Of a DNA stretch of 64,000 nucleotides, positions 19,531 to 27,658 are shown one piece after another. The position numbers were made by a program, and so were the translations under genes. This DNA comes from UKL13-2 sp044229235. Its GTDB lineage: Bacteria; Pseudomonadota; Gammaproteobacteria; Burkholderiales; Usitatibacteraceae. How positions within the stretch are numbered: position 1 is the first letter of the stretch; every line of letters begins with the position of its first letter. The DNA lies in the NCBI GenBank assembly GCA_044229235.1, contig JBGATH010000010.1, positions 37,008 through 101,007 of the forward strand, in the 5' to 3' direction. The notes beneath the pieces were generated by a model. It saw only the letters and a list, made by a program, of their open reading frames with translations. It searched no databases and was not told where the DNA came from.

Positions 19531-19546
19531 CTGTATATTCATACAG
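19531..19546. promoter_or_regulatory. LexA (SOS) box
   Basis: CTGTATATTCATACAG matches the CTGT-N8-ACAG consensus exactly. It sits at the imuA promoter and should place imuA-imuB-(DUF559)-dnaE2 under damage control. Confidence 0.92.
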
Positions 19547-19731
19547 TTTTTGCAGTTTGGCAAGATGCTACGTCCAATCTGGCCCCGCCGCCTGCCGGCG
19601 CGCCCCGCCCGTCCATCCGCCGTACCGTCTGACTGTCCGCGTTGACTTGTCCCCGACGGCTCGCTACCTTTACTCGCCATGCCGCACCGGCACCCGTTGC
19701 CCAATGCCGTACCGACCCGGGAATACACATC

Positions 19732-20178
19732 ATGCGTACGCTTGTCTCCAGCCTGTTCATCGCCATCGCATCGCTGCTGATCGCCGCCCCCGCAGGCGCG
19801 CAGCCGCCGCCCAGCCCGTATGCCGCCAGTGCCGCGCAGAAGTCCGCCGCGGGCAAGCGCATCATCGGTATCGCCAAGACCGAAGCCGCGCTCGGCTTCA
19901 AGCCCTATCCCGGCGCCATGTTGCAGATCTCCGATTCGATAGACGACTGCGCCGACGCGAAAAACGATCGCACGACATTCATCTACAGCACGCTCGATAC
20001 GGTCGCCAAGGTCAAGGAGTTCTATGGCATGGGACCGCGCGACAACAAGCTCGACATGCCCGAAGCGGGCCGCAGCCTCACCGTCTCCAGCGAAAGTGGC
20101 GGCACGCGCATCGCCATCCGACACTTCCCCCCGAAGGCACCCAAGGAAGCCAAGGCCGCCAAGCCGGGCAAGAAATAG
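19732..20178 (+). CDS. secreted hypothetical protein (148 aa)
   Basis: No family is recognised. The N-terminus MRTLVSSLFIAIASLLIAAP is a clear signal peptide with cleavage near AGAQ. The mature part (KRIIGIAKTEAALGFKPYPG, then VAKVKEFYGMGPRDNK) resembles small periplasmic or lipoprotein-like domains. The tail is lysine-rich (PKEAKAAKPGKK). The ATG at 19732 is preferred over an upstream in-frame start because it begins the signal peptide. It is divergent from imuA and a single gene. A copy of the 70-bp repeat follows its stop. Confidence 0.75.
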   Translation: MRTLVSSLFIAIASLLIAAPAGAQPPPSPYAASAAQKSAAGKRIIGIAKTEAALGFKPYPGAMLQISDSIDDCADAKNDRTTFIYSTLDTVAKVKEFYGMGPRDNKLDMPEAGRSLTVSSESGGTRIAIRHFPPKAPKEAKAAKPGKK

Positions 20179-20189
20179 CCCGCGATAAA

Positions 20190-20261
20190 GGCCGAAACTC
20201 CAGCATTGGCGCCGTGTTCACGGCATTTTCGGCTTGGGAGGGGCGCCAGTGCTGGAGTTTG
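20190..20261. repeat. ~70-bp inverted-repeat element, copy 3 of 6
   Basis: Arms GCCGAAACTCCAGCATTGGC and GGCGCCAGTGCTGGAGTTTG flank a middle reading GGCATTTTCGGCTTG. It lies between convergent genes and ends one base before the stop codon of the leftward PH-domain gene. Confidence 0.8.
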
Positions 20262-20828
20262 CTATTTCTGCTTCATCAGCTCGGCAATTTCCGCCAGCCG
20301 CCGGTCGATGGATTGCAGCGCTGCAAGCTGTGCATCGCCCCCGCCGGCTGAGGCTGCCTGCGCCGGCTGGCCCTGGTTGCGCTTTAGCGCGTCGCGCGCG
20401 GCGAGGATGCGGTTGCGGAAATCGTGCGCGTCGATGATGCCGGTGAGGTGCATGTCGTTGGCCTGGCCCGCGCCGCTGCCGGCGGTTTCAAACTTCAATG
20501 TGCTCAGGTGAAAGTGCCGCAGGATCGGCCCTTCGATGAAGGTCACGTCCTGGATGTTTTCGAGTGGAATGGTTTTTTCCACCGTCACCAGAATGCCTTT
20601 CTTGTAGCGCAGCTTGCGGTCATCCAGGTGGCATTCGAGCTTGGCGAAGTAATGCCGCGCCCACCACTGACCCACGCCCAGCACCCAGATGATGGCAAGT
20701 GGAATGCCGACGATGGTCATGGCGAGAATCAACGCGCCCTGCATCACCAGATAGGGGCGAATGAGGGGGTTGAATGCGGCGTTGGTGGCGCTGGATGTGA
20801 TGGGGGTGTTGGGGGTAATGGCAGTCAT
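20262..20828 (-). CDS. PH domain-containing membrane protein (YdbT/DUF304-like)
   Basis: 188 aa. Two hydrophobic segments occupy residues 27-52 (LVMQGALILAMTIVGIPLAI). A bacterial PH (bPH2) domain follows, with KLRYKKGILVTVEKTIPLEN and IQDVTFIEGPILRHFHLSTL. The C-terminus is a soluble, helical tail. Proteins of this type are membrane-associated, and their role is mostly unknown. The start is the ATG at 20826-20828. It is followed on the same strand by no gene and preceded by a DoxX-like gene 18 bases upstream, so the two probably form an operon. Confidence 0.82.
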   Translation of the reverse strand: MTAITPNTPITSSATNAAFNPLIRPYLVMQGALILAMTIVGIPLAIIWVLGVGQWWARHYFAKLECHLDDRKLRYKKGILVTVEKTIPLENIQDVTFIEGPILRHFHLSTLKFETAGSGAGQANDMHLTGIIDAHDFRNRILAARDALKRNQGQPAQAASAGGGDAQLAALQSIDRRLAEIAELMKQK

Positions 20829-20846
20829 GGGATGTGTGCCGGTTGA

Positions 20847-21218
20847 CTAGACGATCGGCTTCAGGAACATCCGGCCATACGCAACGAACGCCATGACGAG
20901 GCCCAGCACGCCGCTCATGACAATGGACCCCATCTCGTTGTACTTGACGTGCACGCCGATGAACACCAGGCTCTCGATCGCCAGCGCGGTGGCGGCCACC
21001 ACCGTAAGCGACGGCTGCCAGCGGAACGCGGAGGGGACGATCAGCCCGACTACGCAGACGAGTTCGATGATGCCGAGCGCCATCCAGGCTTCCCGCGGCA
21101 ACGCGCCAAAAGACGGCACCTGCCCGCTGATCTTGTCGAACATGAATATCTTCATGACACCAGATGCGCTGTACAGAAGCGCGGCCAGGACCTGCAGGAC
21201 CCAGAGCAAAATATTCAT
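20847..21218 (-). CDS. DoxX-like small membrane protein
   Basis: 123 aa with four predicted hydrophobic helices: ILLWVLQVLAALLYSASGVM, LGIIELVCVVGLIVP, TVVAATALAIESLVFIGV and SGVLGLVMAFVAYG. This matches the DoxX-like family of unknown biochemical function. The start at 21216-21218 has AGAGG 6 bases upstream. A longer in-frame start adds only seven residues. It is upstream of and likely co-transcribed with the PH-domain gene. An IS3 element begins 126 bases upstream. Confidence 0.78.
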   Translation of the reverse strand: MNILLWVLQVLAALLYSASGVMKIFMFDKISGQVPSFGALPREAWMALGIIELVCVVGLIVPSAFRWQPSLTVVAATALAIESLVFIGVHVKYNEMGSIVMSGVLGLVMAFVAYGRMFLKPIV

Positions 21219-21411
21219 GGTGTACCTCTCAGTGACCAATAGCTGGTTGCTGCAATTCGGAAATCAAAAGGGCCAGGGAGAAGTTGTTTGCCTGCACGAA
21301 AGCAAATCACCCCGGCTGTTTTCCTTGCGATGTTCCGGAGAAAATGGTGTCTGAGCTAGCCTGACTTTTCCGGACACTTTTGAAGGTAGACAATACCTGA
21401 GGAGGTGTCAA

Positions 21412-21744
21412 ATGGCGAAAGCCGAGAAGAAGAACCCGGATCGCATTCGCGTCCGGCACAGCAAGGAATTCAAGCTGGAAGCGGTGAGGCTTCTCAAGCT
21501 TGGCCAGAAGCCGGGTACCGAGCTCGCGCTGGAACTGGGCGTGCGGCGTAACCAGCTCTACAAGTGGGCGGAGCAGCTGGAAGCCAAAGGCGGCGATCCG
21601 GCGGTCACTTTCAACGGTCCCGGCCGCCCATCCAACGACCAGCTATCGGAGATTGATCGCCTCAAGCGCGAACTGAAGAAAGTCACCGAGGAGCGCGACA
21701 TCCTAAAAAAGGCCGCGGCGTACTTTGCGAAGGAGCTGTCGTGA
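21412..21744 (+). CDS. IS3-family transposase OrfA
   Basis: 110-aa DNA-binding part of the transposase. It has a helix-turn-helix (SKEFKLEAVRLLKLGQKPGT, ELGVRRNQLYKW) and a leucine-zipper-like tail (IDRLKRELKKVTEERDILKK). Near its 3' end the sequence A-AAA-AAG (21705-21711) is a perfect -1 slippery heptamer of the IS911 type. OrfB lies in the -1 frame, so a fused OrfAB transposase is expected. Confidence 0.93.
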   Translation: MAKAEKKNPDRIRVRHSKEFKLEAVRLLKLGQKPGTELALELGVRRNQLYKWAEQLEAKGGDPAVTFNGPGRPSNDQLSEIDRLKRELKKVTEERDILKKAAAYFAKELS

Positions 21745-22604
21745 AGTACGCCTTCATCCGTGATCACCAGCGCGAGTTTCCGGTCGAAGCCATGTGCCGT
21801 GTGTTGCAGGTAGCACGCAGCGGCTACTACGACTGGCGTGACCGGCCCGAGTGTTCGAGAGTGCACCAGGATCGACTGCTGCTTGAACACGTACGCCGTG
21901 TTCATCGGCAATACCGCGAGACCTATGGAGCCAGAAAAACCTGGCGGGCGCTCAATGACGAAGGTATCGTCTGTGGCCGGGATCGTATCGCCCGATTGCG
22001 TCGGGTAAACGGCATTGAAGCCCAGCGGCGCCGGCGCTTTCGTGCCACTACGGAGTATCACCAGAAGGTACCGGCCGCGCCAGATCTGCTTGAGAAGCAA
22101 TTCAACGCCATCGAACCTAATCAGATATGGGTAGGCGACATCACCTTCATCCGTACGCGGCAGGGCTGGCTGTTTCTGGCGGTGCTGGTGGATTTGTTCT
22201 CCCGGCGCGTGGTGGGCTGGTCGATGGGAGGACGGGCGACCGAAGTGTTGGCGCTGCAGGCACTGGACATGGCACTGAACCGGCGCGCGCCAAGCGGCCA
22301 GATCATCCACCACACCGACAGAGGTTCACAGTACAGCGCCAAAACGTACCGTGCGCGCATGGCCCAGGCAGGCATGCGGCCGAGCATGAATCGCGGCAAG
22401 AACCCACGAGACAATGCGGTGGCAGAGAGCTTCTTCTCAAACCTGAAGAACGAGCTGGTTCATCATCGCGACTTCCACAACCACGCAGAAGCGCGGGCCG
22501 CGATCTTCGACTACATGGAAGTGTTCTATAACCGAAAGCGCATTCATCAGACCCTGGGATATAAAACCCCAGAGCAGTTTGAGCGAGAATGGTGTGACTC
22601 TTAA
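21741..22604 (+). CDS. IS3-family transposase OrfB (DDE integrase)
   Basis: 287-aa catalytic part. The DDE residues are visible in WVGDITFIRT, IHHTDRGSQY and DNAVAESFFSNLK, followed by the typical YNRKRIHQTLGYKTPEQFE end. It starts with GTG overlapping the orfA stop (GTGA), so it can be made by coupling or as an OrfAB fusion through -1 frameshifting. All motifs are intact, so the element could be active. Confidence 0.93.
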   Translation: MKYAFIRDHQREFPVEAMCRVLQVARSGYYDWRDRPECSRVHQDRLLLEHVRRVHRQYRETYGARKTWRALNDEGIVCGRDRIARLRRVNGIEAQRRRRFRATTEYHQKVPAAPDLLEKQFNAIEPNQIWVGDITFIRTRQGWLFLAVLVDLFSRRVVGWSMGGRATEVLALQALDMALNRRAPSGQIIHHTDRGSQYSAKTYRARMAQAGMRPSMNRGKNPRDNAVAESFFSNLKNELVHHRDFHNHAEARAAIFDYMEVFYNRKRIHQTLGYKTPEQFEREWCDS

Positions 22605-22645
22605 TTAACCCGTCCGTGAAAGTCAGGGCAGCTCAGACACCAATT

Positions 22646-22708
22646 AAAGCAGCCGCGCCGTTTCAGGCGATTTTGGCCTGAAAGCCGCGCCAGTGCTAGA
22701 GATTGGCG
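22646..22708. repeat. ~70-bp inverted-repeat element, copy 4 of 6 (left arm shortened)
   Basis: The right arm CCGCGCCAGTGCTAGAG and the middle GGCGATTTTGGCCTG are present. The left arm is reduced to AGCAGCCGCGCC at the IS3 right end, as if the IS inserted into it. Confidence 0.65.
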
Positions 22709-22815
22709 ACCAGTAGAAAACAAACTGCAAGGCCTGTTTCGTGTCTAGCCTCTCCCACTTCGCACCCTGTCCCACAGGGACTCCCTACGGTCGCAGCGCC
22801 CTCGGATTTGTATGG

Positions 22816-22846
22816 CACAGGACATGCCGCAGGCCATGTCCTGTGT
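22816..22846 (-). terminator. hairpin downstream of nrdJ (possible terminator)
   Basis: Perfect inverted repeat CACAGGACATG / CATGTCCTGTG with an 8-base loop just after the nrdJ stop. The downstream T-run on the minus strand is poor. Confidence 0.5.
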
Positions 22847-22852
22847 CTTTAC

Positions 22853-25708
22853 TCATCCACACATCCCCACCCACCCACACGCGCTGCAAAAATCGCAGCC
22901 GTCCTTGCGAATGACAGTGTGGTTACCGCATTCGCGGCAGAGCGAGCCTTTCATCACGCGCGGTTCATCGCGTTGGCGGGGGGCTTCGAGGATGCCCATC
23001 TCGCGCGTGGGGTAGCCGTCCTTGGTCAGCACGCCCAGCATGTTGTAGCGGTGGATTAGCAGGCGCGCGACGTAGGCGACCGTCGAGGGCCAGTTCTGCT
23101 GGCGGCGCTCGCCGGGCACGAAGGCCATGAAGTCGCCCAGCGGTTCGGCGTAGTTCAACAACTTGCGCAGCTTCATGCCGATCCACGCCGGGTCCAGCAC
23201 CCGCATGTCGAGTGACAGGATGCGCGACAGGCCATCGAGCGCGCGCGGGTAGTTGCCCGAAAGCCACATTGAGTAGGGGCGCGTGACGCCGTCGGGCAGG
23301 GTGATTTCTTTCAGGCCCAGCACGAACTCATCGCCCGCAGCCGGGTTGACGATGTCCACCGTCCACGACAACGTGCCGTCGGCACCAGTGCGCGGCTCGT
23401 CGATGCTGAACATGGCGTCCATCACCGGCGTGGTGCCGCCGGCGTCAAACACATGCAGCCGCTCGCAGCGGTAGCGGATCACCTGCGCGATGGCCGAGAC
23501 CACGCCGGGCATTTTCTTTTTCTCGCCGGTGGGCGGGAAACGCATGTCGAAGGCTTCTTCGCCGGCGGTGCGGGTCATGGCGTCAAGTTTCAGGGCCAGC
23601 CAGCCGCGGTCGTTGGTACGCAGGTCCATCGAGAGTGTCTTGGCCACGGCGCCCAGGCCGCGCGGTTGCTCGAAGCCGTTCACCCACACTTCAAACGGAA
23701 ATACCTTGCCCTGGTCTTCAATCTGCCCGACGAACAGTGCGAAGCGACCTTGCGGCGATTCGATCATGTAGGTCCAGGCATCGTTGCCGTCGGTGAGCTC
23801 CGGGCGGCCCGGCCAGCGTAATGAAGCCAGCACGGGAGCCGGCAGCGAATCGATCGACAGGCGCGGATTGTGGTTCAGCACCGGCGCTTCCGGTTGCATC
23901 TTGGCCGGCTCAACTGACAGCACCGAACCCAGCACGCTGTTAGGACGGTAGGTGGCGAGGCCCTTGAGCTGCGATTTCCAGGCGTCGAAATACAAATTCT
24001 CGAAGTCAGGATAGGGATAGTCCTCGGGCACGTTCACCGTCTTGGAGATGGCGGTATCCACATAGGGCGCCACGGCCGCCACCATCTGCATGTGCGCCGA
24101 GGCGGAGATTTCCAGCGCCGTCACGAAGTAATCGGGCAGCTTGTCCACGTTGCCGCCCAGGTGCTTGAACAGGCGCCAGGCGTGATCCTCCACCGAGTAT
24201 TCCTTGTGCGTGCCCTCGGCGGTGCGCTTCTTGCGCTGGTAGGTATACGAGAAAGGTGGCTCGATGCCGTTGGAGGCATTGTCGGCAAAGGCCAGCGAGA
24301 TGGTGCCGGTGGGGGCGATCGACAGCAGATGCGAATTGCGGATACCGCTCTTGCGGATCGCCAGACGCAACGCATCCGGCAGGCGCGACGCGAAGTTGCC
24401 GGCGGACAAATACAGGTCGGCATTGAACAGCGGGAAGGCACCGCGCTCCTCGGCCAACGCCACCGAGGCAGCGTAGGCACGGTCGCGCATAAAGGCGGCG
24501 ATCTTGCCGGCCATGTCGCGGGCGGGCTGCGTGTCGTAGCGCAGGCACAGCATCGCCAGCGCATCACCCAGCCCGGTGAAGCCCAAGCCGGTGCGCCGCT
24601 TGGCGCGGGCTTCTGCATGCTGCGCAGGCAACGGCCACTCAGTCACGTCGAGCACGTTGTCGAGCATGCGCACGGCGCTGTCCACCACCTCGCCAAAAGC
24701 CGTGAAATCAAAGGTGGCCTGCGCACCGAACGGGCTGTCGACGAAGCACGTCAGGTTGATGGAACCGAGGCAGCAGCAGCCGTAGGGAGGGAGGGGCTGT
24801 TCGCCACAAGGATTCGTAGCGGCGATGGTCTCGCAGTAACCGAGGTTGTTGTCGCGGTTGATGCGGTCGATGAACAGAATGCCGGGCTCGGCGTGGTCAT
24901 ACGTGGACTGCATGATCTGCGCCCACAGTTCGCGCGCCGGTAGCTTGCGGTACACCCACAGCCCGTCTTCGCGTTGATAGCCGCCGCCCTCGATCACGTC
25001 GGCGGCCGGCTCGGCGCGGTGCACCAGCTCGATCGGCTGGTCGGCCTCGACCGCGCGCATGAAGGCGTCGCTTACGCCGACCGAGATATTGAAGTTGGTC
25101 AGGCCGCCCGTGTCCTTGGCATGAATGAACGCTTCGATGTCGGGGTGATCGCAGCGCAACACACCCATCTGCGCGCCACGCCGGGCACCGGCCGATTCGA
25201 CGGTTTCGCAGGAGCGGTCGAACACGCGCATATACGATACCGGCCCGCTGGCGCGCGAATTGGTGCCGCTGACCCAGGCGCCGGCCGGGCGGATGGCGGA
25301 GAAGTCGTAGCCCACGCCGCCGCCGCGGCGCATGGTTTCGGCCGCTTCGGCCAGCGCCGTGTAGATACCTGGGGTGCCGTCGATGACTTCGGTGATGGAG
25401 TCGCCCACCGGCTGCACGAAACAATTGATGAGCGTGGCGGAAAGATTGGTGCCTGCCGCGGAATTGATGCGCCCGGCCGGCACGAAGCCGCGCTCCTGCG
25501 CTTCGAGGAATTTCTGTTCCCAGTGGGCGCGTTTCTCGGGCGCCTCGATCGAGGCCAGCGCCGTGGCCACGCGCATTTGCACCTCGCGGACCGTCGTCTC
25601 CTGTCCCTTGGCGTATTTCTCCAGCAGTACTTCGCGGGAAATGGACTGCGCGGGCAGCTCGGTATTGACGGCGTTGCCGGTGCTCGCAGATTCAAAAGTC
25701 TGGTTCAT
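22853..25708 (-). CDS. nrdJ: adenosylcobalamin-dependent (class II) ribonucleoside-diphosphate reductase NrdJ
   Basis: Makes deoxyribonucleotides using coenzyme B12, so it works with or without oxygen. It is 951 aa. The N-terminal region has AGRINSAAGTNLSATLINCF. The catalytic barrel includes MGVLRCDHPDIEAFIHAKDT and NPCGEQPLPPYGCC, which hold the active-site cysteines. The C-terminal zinc-ribbon/redox tail has CRECGNH and CDFCSACGW. The start at 25706-25708 begins MNQTFESAST. An upstream in-frame extension is not conserved-looking. No B12 riboswitch was recognised in the 294-base gap upstream (25709-26002). Confidence 0.95.
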   Translation of the reverse strand: MNQTFESASTGNAVNTELPAQSISREVLLEKYAKGQETTVREVQMRVATALASIEAPEKRAHWEQKFLEAQERGFVPAGRINSAAGTNLSATLINCFVQPVGDSITEVIDGTPGIYTALAEAAETMRRGGGVGYDFSAIRPAGAWVSGTNSRASGPVSYMRVFDRSCETVESAGARRGAQMGVLRCDHPDIEAFIHAKDTGGLTNFNISVGVSDAFMRAVEADQPIELVHRAEPAADVIEGGGYQREDGLWVYRKLPARELWAQIMQSTYDHAEPGILFIDRINRDNNLGYCETIAATNPCGEQPLPPYGCCCLGSINLTCFVDSPFGAQATFDFTAFGEVVDSAVRMLDNVLDVTEWPLPAQHAEARAKRRTGLGFTGLGDALAMLCLRYDTQPARDMAGKIAAFMRDRAYAASVALAEERGAFPLFNADLYLSAGNFASRLPDALRLAIRKSGIRNSHLLSIAPTGTISLAFADNASNGIEPPFSYTYQRKKRTAEGTHKEYSVEDHAWRLFKHLGGNVDKLPDYFVTALEISASAHMQMVAAVAPYVDTAISKTVNVPEDYPYPDFENLYFDAWKSQLKGLATYRPNSVLGSVLSVEPAKMQPEAPVLNHNPRLSIDSLPAPVLASLRWPGRPELTDGNDAWTYMIESPQGRFALFVGQIEDQGKVFPFEVWVNGFEQPRGLGAVAKTLSMDLRTNDRGWLALKLDAMTRTAGEEAFDMRFPPTGEKKKMPGVVSAIAQVIRYRCERLHVFDAGGTTPVMDAMFSIDEPRTGADGTLSWTVDIVNPAAGDEFVLGLKEITLPDGVTRPYSMWLSGNYPRALDGLSRILSLDMRVLDPAWIGMKLRKLLNYAEPLGDFMAFVPGERRQQNWPSTVAYVARLLIHRYNMLGVLTKDGYPTREMGILEAPRQRDEPRVMKGSLCRECGNHTVIRKDGCDFCSACGWVGMCG

Positions 25709-26002
25709 GGCCTCAGTCTTGTTTAGCGGTGAAATAAATGTGGGCTGGCGGTTGGATACAACAAACCGCAGCTTATTGTGCGCAGCCCGTCTCCTCCGGG
25801 TTTGATGCGGCGCAACCTCGCTTGAGTTTACGCCCGACAAATCCGGCCGGTGATGCAATTTCCAAGAGCGTGATATGCATCAAGGTAGAATTCAGGCGTA
25901 CTTCACGAGGTAGCGGCGCGCCTCCTGGTCCCGCCCGCCTTGCTCAGGATGTTGCCGCCACGCGCCGCCTTGTCCGCCCCACCGATCTCCTTCCCATTTC
26001 CT

Positions 26003-27550
26003 ATGCGCGTTTTCCGCTTCATCAAGATCCTCTCGGTAGTGATTCGTTTCGGCCTGGACGAGTTCCTTCCGAAGGGGTTGGCGCGCTCGCTCATCGGCGG
26101 CGTGTTTTTCTGGCGCGCATTCACCGAGCCGCGCGGTGTGCGCCTGCGGCTGGCGCTGGAAAGCCTGGGGCCGATCTTCGTCAAGTTCGGGCAACTCCTG
26201 TCGACCCGGCCCGACCTGGTGCCTGTTGACATCGCCGAGGCACTGACCGGCCTGCAGGACAACGTTCCGCCATTCTCGTCCGAGGAAGCGATTGCCGTAC
26301 TGGACCGTGTCTACAGTAAAAGCATGGGCGGCGTGCACCATGAAGTGTTTCGCGATTTCGACCCGATCCCGGTGGCCAGCGCCTCCATCGCCCAGGTGCA
26401 CTTTGCGACCATCGCCTGGGGACCGGCGACCGGGCGTGAGGTCGCCGTCAAAATCCTGCGCCCTGGCATCGACGAGGTCATCGGCAAGGATGTCGGCTTG
26501 CTGTACGTGCTGGCCGACCTGGTCGAGTCGCTGCTGAAGGATGGCAAGCGCCTGCGCCCGCGCGAAGTGGTGGTGGAGTTCGACAAGACCATCCACGATG
26601 AGCTCGACATGGTGCGTGAAGCGTCCAACGCCTCCACCCTGCGACGCAATTTTGCCGACGGCAAGCTGCTGTACGTGCCGGAGGTGTTCTTTGATTACAC
26701 CCACCGCGAAGTGCTGGTGCTCGAGCGCATGGACTTCATCCCCGTCAACGACCTGGAGCAGATCCGCGCGCACAACATCGATGTGGCGCGGCTGGCCGCG
26801 GACGGCGTGAAGATCTTTTTCACCCAGGTGTTTCGCGACGGTTTTTTCCACGCCGACATGCACCCGGGCAACATTTTCGTGCTGAAGAACGGCGTCTATT
26901 CCGGCGTGGATTTCGGCATCATGGGTAGCCTGTCGGATGCCGACAAGAATTACCTGGCGCGAAACTTCGCCGCATTTTTCGAGCGCGATTACAAGGCAGT
27001 CGCCATCGCCCACATCGAGGCGGGCTGGGTGCCCAAGGAAACGCGCGTCGAAGAGTTCGAGAGCGCCATCCGTACGGTATGCGAGCCGATCTTCGACAAG
27101 CCGCTCAACGAGATCTCCTTCGGCAATGTGCTCCTGCGGTTGTTTGAGGTGTCCCGCCGCTTCCAGATGGAGATCCAGCCGCAGCTGGTACTGCTGCAAA
27201 AGACCCTGCTGCAAATCGAGGGCCTGGGCCGGCAACTGTATCCGCAGCTGGACCTGCGTTCGGTGGCCCAGCCGATTCTGCAACGCTGGATGTCCGAGCA
27301 GATCGGCTTGCGTGCGCTCAGACGCACGCTGCGTCACGAGGGTCCGCAGTGGGCGGCGATCCTGCCCGAATTGCCGCGCCTGATGCACCGCGCCCTCGCC
27401 AACGACCCGGCAGCGCGCCTGGCCGATATCGAGCACGCCATCAAGCAGCTGGACCGTACCCAGCGCTGGCAGTCATCGGTACTGTTTGCGCTGTTCATCA
27501 TGATGGCGCTGATCTGCACCATGTACGTATTCCTGCTGTTTTTCTACTAG
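26003..27550 (+). CDS. ubiB: UbiB, ubiquinone biosynthesis atypical kinase/ATPase
   Basis: Inner-membrane ABC1/ADCK-family protein needed for ubiquinone synthesis. The protein is 515 aa. It carries the family KxGQ motif (IFVKFGQLLSTRPDLVP), ATP-binding lysine (VAVKILRPGIDE), HADMHPGN and the DFG-like DFGIMG. Two hydrophobic helices close the C-terminus (SSVLFALFIMMALICTMYVF). The start at 26003 (MRVFRFIKILS) is chosen over an upstream in-frame ATG because it matches the known family N-terminus. It is divergent from nrdJ and stands alone, without ubiE or ubiJ next to it. Confidence 0.95.
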   Translation: MRVFRFIKILSVVIRFGLDEFLPKGLARSLIGGVFFWRAFTEPRGVRLRLALESLGPIFVKFGQLLSTRPDLVPVDIAEALTGLQDNVPPFSSEEAIAVLDRVYSKSMGGVHHEVFRDFDPIPVASASIAQVHFATIAWGPATGREVAVKILRPGIDEVIGKDVGLLYVLADLVESLLKDGKRLRPREVVVEFDKTIHDELDMVREASNASTLRRNFADGKLLYVPEVFFDYTHREVLVLERMDFIPVNDLEQIRAHNIDVARLAADGVKIFFTQVFRDGFFHADMHPGNIFVLKNGVYSGVDFGIMGSLSDADKNYLARNFAAFFERDYKAVAIAHIEAGWVPKETRVEEFESAIRTVCEPIFDKPLNEISFGNVLLRLFEVSRRFQMEIQPQLVLLQKTLLQIEGLGRQLYPQLDLRSVAQPILQRWMSEQIGLRALRRTLRHEGPQWAAILPELPRLMHRALANDPAARLADIEHAIKQLDRTQRWQSSVLFALFIMMALICTMYVFLLFFY

Positions 27551-27658
27551 GTTACCGGCGGCAATTTGTTGCAATGGCGGCAGGTCATTTGACGGCCTGA
27601 TTTGCTACACTTTCGCGTCTTTTATTGCCGGCGCCCTGCGCCCGAGGATCTTCGCGAC

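Larger units (their letters stand above)
21345..22642 (+). mobile_element. IS3-family insertion sequence, complete (1298 bp)
   Basis: Terminal inverted repeats of about 31 bases: the left end begins TGGTGTCTGAGCTAGCCTGA and the right end, read inward, begins TGGTGTCTGAGCTGCCCTGA. Between them lie overlapping orfA and orfB. No clear target duplication is visible (AAAA on the left, ATTA on the right), suggesting an old or rearranged insertion. The right end abuts a shortened copy of the 70-bp repeat. Confidence 0.93.

Noticed and set aside
25709..26002. Cobalamin riboswitch or NrdR box upstream of the B12-dependent nrdJ
   Set aside because: I looked for a B12-box-like core and paired NrdR-type boxes and saw no convincing match. 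A covariance search would settle it.
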